In this document: piece after piece, positions 12,229 through 23,772 of the stretch
How positions within the stretch are numbered: position 1 is the first letter of the stretch
Layout: every line of letters begins with the position of its first letter
Origin: Ampelocalamus luodianensis
Lineage: Eukaryota; Streptophyta; Magnoliopsida; Poales; Poaceae
Assembly: GCA_036346255.1 (NCBI GenBank)
Contig: CM070633.1
Location: forward strand, 35,494,192 to 35,558,191
DNA: 64,000 nucleotides
Direction: 5' to 3'
The notes under the pieces: generated by a model
Told to the model about the DNA's origin: nothing
What the model saw: the letters and a program-made list of their open reading frames with translations, nothing else
The model's database searches: none
Made by a program: the position numbers and the translations under genes

Positions 12229-13224
12229 ATTCTTGTATTTATTTCATTTCATATTTCAATAAAGATGCATTTCCTTTTCAAAGATAAGTATGGTTGTTTA
12301 TAATTATTATTCGTTGATAATGGTCATATACCATTATTGTTGATGATTGGTCGGAGAAGACACTCATTCTCTCCGATATCTCTTTACAAAAAACTAAGAG
12401 GGATCTCCATTACTCATTAGTGCTGACTTAAATGTCAAATGCCACACCGGTCTTAGTCGTGATCATTGCTTCAATGATTCCCACGCACGACCACATACTC
12501 TTTTCTCAAAGAAACATATGAGTATAAGGAGTACCACTCAAACAATTTATATGGTTTTGTTATTCCTCGAGAATTCGAAGATTACTATTTTATTTCAACA
12601 TTCTGTTCTACTTTTGTTTGGCTACTGGTCGGGACACGGAAAGCCTCCTAGTCGAAGTCTCTCCTCTCTGCACATGGTCCTGCCCACTGGAAGGAGCTTC
12701 CTAGTAACGGTCCTTTTCCTACGATCCTCGCTGCCAATCGGACTTGAGCATGAGCACGTTTCGTGAAATATTTTAAATCTTCAATTCTTGGGATTCATTA
12801 CGACCAGATTTGAATAATTTATATAAACAAAGGTACTTATCATTTTCTTTTTTGCATACATCTTTTGCATATTTTCTTCTCATCAAAGCAAGTCTTGTTA
12901 TATCTTCAGACTATGTGTGGTATCTCACAGTGATTTGATAATAGGCAAGATCTAGACTAGTCGAAATCATAAACTGGTTCCGACCACATGATTTCCTAGT
13001 GTTCACTAGATCATTTTTTACAAACATTATCAGCACTTATACCATGGTCGTTGTTATTACTCAGTTTCTTGGTCTACTGCTTCTTTAGTAAAGTTCATCT
13101 ACTAATATAAGCAGTCGGGGGCTAGAAAATATATGAGTATTTAATAACATCGATAAGACAAAACAAGAACTTTGTTGATGATAAAAGGTAAGTTTTATTT
13201 ACAAAGTCTAAATATTACATTCAT
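12229..13224. other. Tat element spacer with polypurine-like site
   Basis: Non-coding spacer between pol and the antisense gene. GTCGGGGGCTAG near 13,110 resembles the GGGGGCT polypurine sites of Tat elements; a second copy (GTTCGGGGGCTAG) lies near 19,725. The 3' untranslated end of the antisense gene probably reaches into this spacer. No gene is recognised. Confidence 0.45.
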
Positions 13225-16200
13225 CTACTTGTTAGAACCACCAGACTGGTCACTACGTGATGGAGATCCGACTTCCATTTCCTCGGTAACTTTCTCTCCA
13301 AGAGGCCTTACTACCTCGAGAAGTTTTGTTGCTTCATCTTCGGAGCAGTCGAAATCTTCTTCAATAGCTCCAAGACGGATAGAGGGGTCGGAAGCCTTTA
13401 GTTTCGCCAAGGCAACACTAACTCCATTCGCGATGGCTTCCTTCATTGTCCTAGCATGGTTCTCTCGAAAGAGTGTTATCATTTTCTTGAGATCTTCGAG
13501 TTGATGGCCAAGAAAATTGATTCTCTCCGCATGGTCTTTTAGAATGGACAGTTGCGTTCCCGACCCCAAGTTGAAGAGCATCTTGTTCAGAGCCTTGACT
13601 TTGACTTCGAGACTCCGATCGAGTTCAGCCCCTTGGCCACGCTCAAACTCGAGAGTTTTTTTCGCTCGTTCAAGTGCTTGAGTTTTTTCTGCACAAGTGG
13701 ATAAAAAAAGAGAGTCAACACACACTTTAAAATTAGAGTCATGGAATACTGTTTAAGTCTACCACCAGTTACCTTTCATTTTCTTCTCACAAGAGTCGAA
13801 AACCTCCTTTTGCCTGGTCATCGCATACTCGATCGACCGGTCTTTATGTTGATTTTCTTCCCTAAGTTTTATTATCATGGCTTCCTTAGCCACGGTCTCT
13901 TCTTTAATTTTCTCTAAATCTATCAAATATGGTAGAAAGAGAAGATTGAGTTATGAAAGAGGAACAGGATGATAAAATGTTGGAAGTCAAGTTAAAAGAG
14001 AAAAGTTCTTACTTCTCAATTCGGAATGCTTTTGCTCCAGAGTTTTTATTCACTGGGTCAGTCCTCCGACCACAGTATAGTTCTCGACCACATGTTATAA
14101 AGATAGATCCCTTTATTTGGTAAGTTTTTGAAGAAACTTCAAAAGAAAGAATTATAACGATGGTCGTAAGAACACTTACCCGAATCACCACGTCATTATA
14201 TTCGGCAAAAATCATATCTGGACCCATCTCAACTTGACGATCCGATATCTTTCCCCAGGCCTCGTCAAGTTCCTTATCCTCGCTAAGTCGGGGGGGAAGG
14301 GAACTTATTAGCCTAAGGAGTATTTCCAAGAGGAGGTGGAACCTGTTGGGAATCTCTGGGGATGACTACCTCCGGAGATGGAGTGAGGATCACTAAAGGA
14401 TCCTGAGCAGATGTCGGTACTGATACCTGCTCGGGGGCTTCTTTAACCACTTCATCCTCTGCAGCATTAGCCTGAGGAGTGTCCTGATCGAGAACCTCCA
14501 CGACCAACTCTTCCCCAGGAAACTTTTCCTGAGGGGTGTTCTGGTCGGAAACAACTAGAACACCAGAAGATCTACGAAAGAAGAAAGTAAGGAAGATCAA
14601 AGTTCCAACATATCAAAAATATCCAAGGTATGTATGTACATGACTTCTTTATTTAAATATACTTGGTCGATTTTTTGAGTTTGACCTTGTAACGCATCGG
14701 AGTAAAATCCGCTATACTGCCTTCTCTTCTTCTCAACCAATTTCACCTGCTTCAACCTACAGGTTGATTAGATCTTGCACATCCACTGATTGAAAATCAG
14801 AAGCAATATCCACAACCAATTGGTCAAGGATGAGGTCCCTAATCGCCGGATCAGTGGGTGTAGATTCGTCGACCTCCAAAACAGTAGCTTCAGTAGCCAC
14901 TGGTGGGTCCTCAGCAACCTTGCTGGAGGGTACGACAACCGCCTAAATAAATCATCAAATATAATTGGGCGATGAAAATCATTTGTCTAAATATCATTCA
15001 TGTTCGGCCACCTACCTCTAGAAGGTTGACATCCTGTATGGTTGTAGGGGTGGTCGGATCATCAATCGGCTCACATATTTCAGTAGCCTCGTTGATCCTC
15101 AACCCGACCGACTACACGTCAAAAAGGATTTATGGTATACCGATCGGAAATAATATGTACGACAAAGGAAAAAGCACGCTGATGGGCCTTACCTTAAGTC
15201 TCTCGATCCTCTCTTTGTGGAAACGACCGCTAAGATCCGAGGCAAACTAGCCTTGTCGTCAGGCTCTCCGGCACAGATCATTTTGATCTGGCTTCTAATC
15301 TCGTCAGAAGATAAACTTGTAAAGGTAAAACAAGAGACTTGAGGATACAGAAGTAATCAACTAACATAGTCAAACTGGTTGGAATTACTCAGAGCTTACC
15401 CTCTTTGGAATCTTTGGTCGTGTCATCACGACCAATATACCAGAGCATTGGGTATGCTCGGGCCTTCAAAGGACTAATCCGGCGCATGAAAAAATCCTTC
15501 ACTACGTGCCAGGATGTTAGACCCTTGATACTAAGAAGCTTGATAGCTTCGGCCCATCTTTCTATCTTTCCCTCCACGGCCCATCTTTCTATCTTTCCCT
15601 CCTTATCCGTGGAGGAACGCCATATCGGATTCTCGACCGCCTTCTTACTAGAATAATAAAGGTTGTCCTTCTTCGTGACCGTCATATAGAACCAACTTTT
15701 CTTCCATGACGACCACGAAGATTTTGAGTATATGGATATGTACTCATCAGCTTTTCCGTCATGGAGGCGCAAGGTGCACTCTCTAGGCGTCCCGATCATC
15801 TTCCCAGACTTCGTCATCCTGTAGTAGTACTTGAACAAATCCACATCTGCGGGAATCCCCAAGTACGCTTCGCGGAGATAGATAAAGATGCTGAGATTGG
15901 CGATAGCATTGGGAGCAAGATTGTCGGGACCCAGAATTACGATTCTGAAACCCTCTATGTATACCGCACTAGTCCAGATCACGCTAGTGCACACAAGGTC
16001 AACATAGGTAAATATCGATCCACACAAGTTTATAAATAAAGTAAACGATTAGTTTGAATAACAAATAAGGGTTTTGACCTTATGGTCGAAGTTTACACTT
16101 ATTAAGCCACGCAGGCTAACATAGAATAAAACAAAGAATGAACGGAAATAACTCCAATGTAGATCCCACCAATTCACCACAGTGCAACCGATCGATCCGC

Positions 16201-19200
16201 ACCTTAACGATCAACAACCTTCGCGAACTCCTCCTCGAAAGCAAAGAGACTCCTCCTCTTCTCAGAGGTTTGGGCAAATTTACAACAAGCGTGAGTACAC
16301 AACCGCACTCGCAAATCATACCACGTAATGCAATTTATAGATGCAGCTTATTCCAAAGAAAAGGCTTTTGTGGTTCTTTTGCATAAAAGAAACATTTGCA
16401 ATTGAATACGAATAATAGATTGAAAGTATAATTCAAAACAAATAGACAATATTAATTTAACAATTATTTTCACAAAGACACACAAATAAACAGATTATTT
16501 CACATAGCCATATGATTGAGGTCACACACTCCCATCCCAACATTTTATGAAACTACCCTCGTGGTGAAATCCCCGAGCATGTCCATGATCATGACGCGCT
16601 ATTCGAATAGATTGTTTAACACTCGCAGAGGTTGTACACTTTACCCACAAGATATAACTAGTGTAGCAAGCACTAATCATAACAAAACAGCTGAAACTTC
16701 ATCTCAAACATTGACATTCCCGATGTGCTTTCCGCTATACCGCTCACATAGAATTGGTATAACACACAACGCCGATGGAAGCGGCGAATCGTCCCGCGAT
16801 GCAACCACCAAGTAGTCACACCTCCACCCTATCACACACCTCAACCTATCCACCGAACATCAATGCCGAGAATCTATAACTTACTAAGTTAGGCCCATCC
16901 CATACCTGCATGTGGTCGCATGAAGAAGGCTCGGTTCAATGGCGCACAAAGTTAAGTCCTTAATTGACCAAGGCAAGACTTCCATGTTCTAACTAAGCCA
17001 CACAGATTATCGAACCCAAGCACACAGCCTTCCACCATATCACACGCTTTCCACCACTTGCCTCGTTTAAATCCTTTACCACCCAGCTTGGTTTTAGTGC
17101 AACACATGCCATCACGAAGTAATAACACATAGCACACAGCTTGTACACAAAGTTCCATAGTCACTTAGTCACATTCAATAATTGCAACTTACATGAGATG
17201 TGAGACTCAGAGCATGACTAAGCAATTGTACTCAGATCTAACCAACCCACGTTGGTGCTATAATATTACCAACTAATAAACCAATCTAGGGTGACAAGGA
17301 ATTATGACATACAAAGCCAAGGGTGATAACAAATTGATAATAACTATGCCCAAAGCATTTAAATAAATAATTAAAGTAGAATGCAATACTTTAACACAAA
17401 GTAATTTGAAAACTAGGTTCAAGATGATCAAAGGTATGACTTGCCTTGGAAAAGGTCTATGTACTGATCATGGTCTTGGGGTGCTCCTTCTTCAACGAAA
17501 TTCCCACTAATCGACGCTCACTCAAAACAAAATAAATAAACAAAACAAATAAATAACAGAGGCAAAACAAGCTCCAAAAATTAAATAAAACTCAGATAAA
17601 TAGAGCTCGAATTTAGATAAATTTAGAAATTTGAATGGGCTCAATCGGAGTTAGGATGCAAAAGTTATGGCCTCGGAAGTTTTAAATCTAAAAGAAACCC
17701 TAATTTGATTTTTCGATTTTCCGAATTATTTCTCTAAAGAAAAATCGATTATTGCGCAATGCTGATGTCGCAAGGAATTTCGGGAATTAAAAGAAATAAT
17801 AGAAAATTCCGACATGTGAGACCCACATGTCGAGACACGCTCACTGTGAGACTAGGCTCACCGAGCCTCAAATTTGGAGACCGATGGGCCGTACGTGGAC
17901 TCGAGCCGACCAATCCCAAGACGACACGCCGCCAGCGGGTCGCTAACCCGGCGCCGACTCGTGCACACGCGAGATGACGGATGCCACGCACCGCCACCGG
18001 ATGACACCTGCCGCCGATCGCCGAGGTGGTCGCCGACGACGGACGGCCACGCCGATCGACGACGACGGCGCTGGCGGAACCGACGACAACGGCGAACGGC
18101 GGTGATTCACCGACGCCGAGTGGTACCGCGTAGAGGGCGCATTGCGAACCTCTGGTGCAACTCCGTGGTCGAGGTCGATGGAGACGGCCGTGGCGAGGGT
18201 TGCGGCGCGAGCCGCCGGTTTTGTCTCGACGGGGCCCGTGAGGTCTAGGTGGCGGGTGGTCTCTCGAGGTAGCCCGGTGACGGCGATGACGGCGTGCACT
18301 CCACGAGGCGTGGTGTCACCGTGGCGGCACACCGAAGAAGAACGCCGACGGCGACAAAACTCTAAAGCTCAAGCTGCGGCGCTAGGGCTTGCGCGCAATG
18401 GGTTGAGGGTTCTCGTGCGACGCCAACGCGATTCCCGGGGTGCCTTTATAGGGGCTGGAGGCTAGGCGCAGCGGCGCAAACCCTAACAAGAGTCCGAGAT
18501 GAACTCGAGGGGAAATCGGAGATAGAAACGGAAACGGGATTTGATTTTGATCCGAGAAGATGCTGGGAGGTTGGAGATAAGATTCTACGCGTTTTCTAGA
18601 AGAGGTTCGAAAGGAAAGGAGGCGTTGTTGTACGGGACTCGAGCTCGGAAACATGGCGGACGGCGCGGCCGCTCGCGAGGAAGAAGCCGGGCGCGAGGGG
18701 GACGACAAAGGCGTGGGGCCCACACGTCAGAGACACGGAGGCGGCGCGCAGGAGCTGGGCTTCACGAGGAGATGGGCCGGCACAACGAAGAGATGGGCCG
18801 GAAGAAAGGAATTCGGCCCGAGAGGATTTTCCGAGATTTTAAATAGCTTTTCCTTTTTAGAAATTACCAGAAATTCAAATAAGCAATAGAAAATAGCAAT
18901 GAACTCGTAAAAATTCTAGAAAAATCTAGAAAATATATCTGAGCACATAGAACCCAAATAAAATAGTTTTGACTATTGTTCATGTTGGGATTATTCACAT
19001 TAAAGGTTTTTGTTTGTAAAGTTCAATATTAAGCTTTTGAATTTAAAATTCAAATAAATCCAAATGGTGAATTTTTCCCTACTAACTATTTAAATGATTT
19101 TTAAGCTCAGAAAATTGGGATGTTACAAAGGTTCACCAATTCAACTCCATAATACTCCAAGACTGTAGGGAGAAAGGAGTGAATCGGTAGTCTAAATCCG

Positions 19201-19385
19201 CATTCGACATATGCAAGAAAAATCGGAATTTCCCCATCTTCGTTGTTCTGAGAATGTTCTCCAAACACGACTCCAAGAAATCAAATTTTTGCTGGGAAGC
19301 AGCCCGATTTTCTCCAAACTCTCAAGCTTCTTCTCGCTCAAGTCGGAAGCCAACCAGTTAGTGATTTGGTCCGACATGGTCAAGA
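13225..19385 (-). pseudogene. Tat-element antisense ORF (PF04195-like), split by a solo LTR
   Basis: Tat-type Gypsy elements carry an extra gene antisense to pol between integrase and the 3' LTR; PF04195 (putative gypsy-type transposon) describes it. Here it starts on the reverse strand at about 19,378 (MSDQITNWLASDLSEKKLES), runs to 19,133, and resumes at 15,917 (LAPNAIANLSIFIYLREAYL, DVDLFKYYYRM, SWSSWKKSWFYM). A donor-like GTAAGC ends that exon near 15,395. Later exons lie at 14,313-14,600 (acidic, Pro-rich), 14,180-14,320 (EDKELDEAWGKISDRQVEMG, donor GTAAGT at 14,174-14,179) and 13,225-13,688 (coiled-coil-like, acceptor CAG at 13,689). A frame break lies near 14,320. Its function in these elements is unknown. 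Confidence 0.75.
15922..19127 (-). mobile_element. Solo Gypsy LTR with near-perfect 5-bp target duplication
   Basis: A 3,206-bp LTR in reverse orientation, starting TGTAACATCCC at 19,127 and ending TGGGTCCCGACA at 15,922 (read on the reverse strand). The flanks are AAGAT (15,917-15,921) and AAGGT (19,128-19,132), a 5-bp target duplication with one mismatch. No internal region is present, so it is a solo LTR. A reverse TATA (CCTATAAAGG) lies near 18,445-18,455. The GC-rich part at 17,860-18,850 gives long accidental frames. A related LTR lies at 26,654-29,622. It interrupts the Tat antisense ORF. Confidence 0.85.
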
Positions 19386-20327
19386 TTTTTTGAACAAGGA
19401 AAGAAAGAGGGGTTGAAGAATAAGAGGTCGGAGGCAATTTTTCTACTCAGGAGATGAAGAGGAAAAGCAGGAAGTGTAAAAACTTGAGGTCTATTAACGG
19501 GTTTTTATAGCTTCAGATTTTCTAACTGCAATCGGAAGTTATCCAAAAAAGTCCAACGGACAAAAATCTTTTTTTCCAACGGACACAAAAACTCTTCGAT
19601 TCCCAAGGCAAGTTCTCAACTTTAAAGTGAATATAAACCGCTTCAAATGTTATTGCATTTAATGAGCGTCAGTCCGGTACGACTTCATTGGAAGAGAGGT
19701 GTTCACACGACCTATTCATTTAAAGTTCGGGGGCTAGCTAACGAGGATTAAAACCTCTATGTATTATTTTTAATACATAAAAGGTCATACGTCTTCATGG
19801 TTGTAACCCCTGAGGTTCACGACCTCATTGGTCGTAGAGATTCCAGAGGTTACACAATGGGTACCCTGGTCGTACGAAAGCCTGTGCCTAACTTCCGACT
19901 AGGGAACTGCTCGTAAAAGGTATGAACTGGTGTTTGGAACTGATTCCAGGTATATTCTCTATCGTGTGATGAGTAAAACACGTGCGTATGTTCCATACCA
20001 CACGACGTTTCTTATCCTAAAACACTGATGAATAACCACCATGCGGTTAAGTATCTCATAAGCATACAACCGCCGAACGATTGACTCTCCATCAACCGTC
20101 ATTTAACTCCGACCAGTCGCGACGCTTCACATCAGACGTCTTCTCCAGAAGTAACTGCCACCCCTTCAAGAGCTATACAAAGATGGAGCACGGACGTAGC
20201 CAAGAGTCCCCACATCAGACTGAAGCATAGACCTTAGATTCGTGTTTTAAGTCTGGCATTGTAAGATAACAAGTAGTGTTCTCAGTGTAAACAGGAGTAG
20301 TTCACCATCTAGTCAGGAGGCATTCCC

Positions 20328-20334
20328 TATAAAT
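20328..20334 (+). promoter_or_regulatory. TATA box in LTR-like copy A
   Basis: TATAAAT in CATTCCCTATAAATCCCAGT, just upstream of a pyrimidine-rich leader and the minisatellite. It is the likely LTR promoter. Confidence 0.5.
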
Positions 20335-20479
20335 CCCAGTTCATACAAATAAAAGAGCAGTCCCATTATCACCCCAGATTTCCTACGTCATTTTCTTCTT
20401 TTCTTTTCGTAAGATCGACGTCTTGATCGTCGACAACCCTCTTGTTCGTGGGACCACCCTCTCGGTCTTAGACCTTTTT

Positions 20480-20830
20480 CAACCACTTCGTGTTGTCGAA
20501 CCTCCCTCGACCACTGTTGAGTAGTCGAAAGCCTTCCTCTCTTTCGACCACTATAGCGTAGTCGAACCCTCCTTTCCTACGACCACATTGAGTAGTCGTA
20601 TCCCTCTTGAATCTTCCCTATGACCACGTTGAGTAGTCGTATCCCTCTTGAACCTTTCCTACGACCACGTTGAGTAGTCGTATCCTCCCTACGACCACGT
20701 TGTGTGGTCGTATCCTCCCTATGACCACATTGAGTAGTCGTATCCTTCCTGCGACCACGTCGAGTAGTGGTCGAACCCTCCTTCCGACTAGGTAGTCGAA
20801 ACCTCCCCTTGCGACCACGCCAAGTCGTTG
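20480..20830 (+). repeat. Hairpin minisatellite, GACCAC...GTAGTCG units
   Basis: About 11 units of 27-41 bp, each with CGACCAC, a 5-base loop, then GTAGTCG or GTGGTCG, so each unit can fold back on itself. The best unit (20,690-20,712) has perfect 9-bp arms. Spacers between hairpins are pyrimidine-rich (TATCCCTCTTGAACC-like). It lies just downstream of the copy A TATA box, so it would be in the transcribed leader of the LTR. Confidence 0.85.
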
Positions 20831-23090
20831 GGCGGTACTCGAAACCAAATCTTCAAGGACTCTATTCTCCTCTGTTATAACTCCAATTACAGTGTTTCTT
20901 GTTCCTAATTTTGTCTAAATCCAAGATCTTGCTTTTAGCTCTGGTCTTATTTAATTTGGAGTTTATTTGTTATTTCTCGTGTATTTATTTGTTCTCTCTG
21001 CTTGTTTGTTCCTCTTTTTAGTACGCTCGTGCGAGTAGAATTCGAAGAAGCGGGAGATCTCCACTTCAACCAAGCACAAGACCTCCAAGACCCTCCTATC
21101 TTTAACCAAGGTGAGTCAATACTTTGATCATATTGTGCCTACATTTTCTACAAATTATATTCATTTGAATTATCGAAACTGCATGCTTTAATTCTTTAAG
21201 CAAGCGTATGTTAACTCTTAAGTTAGTTAAATACCCATTTGATGATTAACTATGTATTATATCATACTTTAGTATTTGAATCCATTACTCCATGTCACCC
21301 TATGTATTATATCATACTTTAGCATTTGAATCCATTACTCCATGTCACCCTAGTAATTATATGGTAACTTACTAGTTATAGGTCGTATTTAGGCGACATG
21401 CTAGTCTTGCTTACGTACCAGGGCACCAAGTGTCCTGACCATCATCCCTTAAAATCATGAAATTATTTTGGGCAGTCGTGGGAGGTACATGACTGCAGTA
21501 TTGGTGATAAATTGGTTTTCTCCTCAAAACCCCAAACTTCTAACACCACATCTGGGCGGATGGTATGATGGTGGGTGCGGATGTAGCACGAGAATGGTGG
21601 GTATGTGGTTTGAACCACCCAGATGACCTTAAGGACTTAATCCGGTGATGACCTCCCATTGTAAAACATGTGCGACCATAAGTCTGCAAAGTGCAACTTG
21701 ACTTAGTAAAGTTATCAAACCCTGAAAGTCATCTCGCTGGAGAGGATTGGGGTAGTACAAGTGGCAAATGCGTTCCGGCTTGGAAGGTACACTGTGGTAT
21801 GGTGAAGTTGCTAGTTGCGCTAGTTGTTGTGGCCGAGGCTAGCTGCGCTAGTCGTTGTGGTGAACATCCCGCACAACATATGGGAGTAACCCCATATGGG
21901 TGAGATGACGGAAGGGGCGAGATAATTCGAAAAGTTACTGTGACGGTCTCTTGACCACATGACTAAGGAATCGTGTGAGGCTACGAGTTGACTATCTCTT
22001 ATGGATAAAGTGTACAAACCTCTGCAGAGTGTAAACTGTTTAAATAGTCGTGCCTACAATCAAAGGCGGACATGAGAACTTTACTAGAGTTAGTTCTATT
22101 TCAAAAAAAACCTTTGTGGATGGGTTGAAAACTCGTTGGGCGGATGTAACCCATACCTAGCGTTGTTCCTGGGTGGTCGTACCTAGTGTTGTTAAGTGGC
22201 GGATGTAATCACAATCAAATTAAGCATAGGTGGTGGTAGCCTCTGCTAGTATTTACTATTGCACATTTACTCTCTTTAATAAAATACAATTTGGTTAAAA
22301 TGCTAGGTAATAGGAAGTTCTAATTATGATAATTGAAAACCTTACTTTGGCAAATAAAAGAACCCAAGCCTCCCTTGATAAGCCATGCACGTATACTACT
22401 ACATTCTGTGTATTGGCTCGCGAGCACGAAAGTTGTGCTCATTCTCGCTCTTTCCCCAACCCTTCAACCGGCAGATCAAGGAGACTACGACTACTACAAG
22501 GACCTTGAAGTCGCTGGGCAAGGCGATGATGAATAGTAGTCTAGTTTCGAGTAGTCTTGACCTCGCCTCAGTCTAGCTGGCTCGTCGACACTTGCGTACG
22601 ACTAGTATTGTCCAGGTCCCTGGTTAATACCAGTCGTACACGAGCTTCCTCAGTCGCTTCCTGTGGAGAGCTGTGCCCTACCTCCCTCTTTTTCTTCCAC
22701 TGTATTTTGTGTAATATATTCAGTTTGGCCTGTTCAACCCTCCTTGTAAAACTCGACCCGACGTGGTCTATGTCAATCTGGTGTTTGTAATATATTGAAT
22801 GGTTTAGTCTTTACGACATGTATGAATTGATTCAGCAATGTGCCTGTGAGTGCTATCTACTGATCCAGGGAATAGCACAGAGTTTTCACAGAGGACTCAG
22901 GTTTGGGTCCGACATATACTTTTATTACAATTATGTTGTCATTAGTTTGTAGTTAATGTCTTAATGTTAATTGAACAAGTAAATTCCATTCCATGATATT
23001 GGACACTAACCTTTGTCACCCTAGAAATAATGGTAAACATAATTAGGCATTAAGATTGTCGATGCTTTACTATCGATCTTATGATATAAA

Positions 23091-23772
23091 TGTTGGGGAC
23101 ACAATACTCAAGATCACACAATAAGAGACTGGGGCTTTTTTAGACTAGGCGTAGGCATTCTCCAGAGAGAATAATAACATTGCTCCCATGTTCTTGTATT
23201 GAATGTGTTTACAAAGTGAAACAAACCACCAAGACTAAGTCTAAGGGCTTCTGTATGCCTTGAATCTCTAGGATCCTCCCTCTATCTGTCGGCATCGCCC
23301 TTTATATAGCCTCTAAAGGGGTGGTAATTGTTGTGTGTCCGAGATGCCTTGACGGTTGCTTGAATGCACACATTGGTTACGGTTGTTGTTAGAGAGACAT
23401 CCCCCTGAACATTCGCTATACAGTTATGCCAAAGACATAGAGAACTACGTGCAGTTATGTTAGAGATAAACTGCACGTGTACTAACTACCACGTGTGAAT
23501 AAGCATAGTGTACAGAGTCCTTAGTCGATAAGGTCCACATGTCTGTGGATTTTATCAACCATAAGGTGGTCATAAGTAGACCTGGTCGTAGCAAACCTTA
23601 CGATCATAAGGTGGTCGTAAGAGACTTAACAACAATAAGGTGGTCATAACAATCCTTTCGACTATAGGGTGGTCATGATAGACCTTACGAACATAAAGTG
23701 GTCGTAATCTTCCCTGGTCATTGTAGATACTTACAACCAGGGGTATCTTCGAGGGCTATTAAGAATATCATT
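23091..23772 (-). mobile_element. Nested reversed solo LTR (candidate)
   Basis: On the reverse strand this segment runs from TGATATTC (23,772) to GTGTCCCCAACA (23,091), so it has TG...CA ends. It has a TATA box (TATATAAA, plus-strand 23,301-23,308) followed by a ~200-bp R-U5-like part, the normal order in an LTR. It interrupts LTR-like copy B. Flanking 5-mers (ATAAA and TTATC) do not match, so the right end may be off. Confidence 0.5.
23558..23712 (-). repeat. Minisatellite, ATAAGGTGGTCGTAA units
   Basis: Five units of about 29-44 bp with core ATAAGGTGGTCRTAA (near 23,561, 23,605, 23,634, 23,662 and 23,692). It lies upstream of the TATA box of the reversed LTR. The core GGTCGTA is shared with the hairpin minisatellite at 20.5-20.8 kb. 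Confidence 0.75.

Larger units (their letters stand above)
19740..22914 (+). repeat. LTR-like copy A (Tat 3' LTR or related), plus strand
   Basis: Starts after the polypurine-like site near 19,725 and ends GGTCCGACA at 22,914. It holds a TATA box (TATAAAT, 20,328-20,334), a hairpin minisatellite (20,480-20,830), and then a module at 21,020-22,914 that resembles the second half of copy B and, in reverse, parts of the solo LTR at 16.0-17.5 kb (TTTGATCATNTTG-type words; AAAGTGTACAAACCTCTGCA at 22,007). Within it 21,246-21,345 contains a ~56-bp tandem duplication around TATGTATTATATCATACTTT. The exact left end (no clear TG) is unsure. Confidence 0.55.

Noticed and set aside
17874..18850. Several GC-rich frames within the solo LTR, which might suggest a captured host gene
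   Set aside because: No recognisable domain, frames open on both strands, and the segment lies within an LTR whose ends and target duplication are clear.
20480..20830. CRISPR-like array of short palindromic repeats
   Set aside because: Eukaryotic DNA, units and spacers both vary in length and similarity, no cas genes; it is a minisatellite in an LTR.
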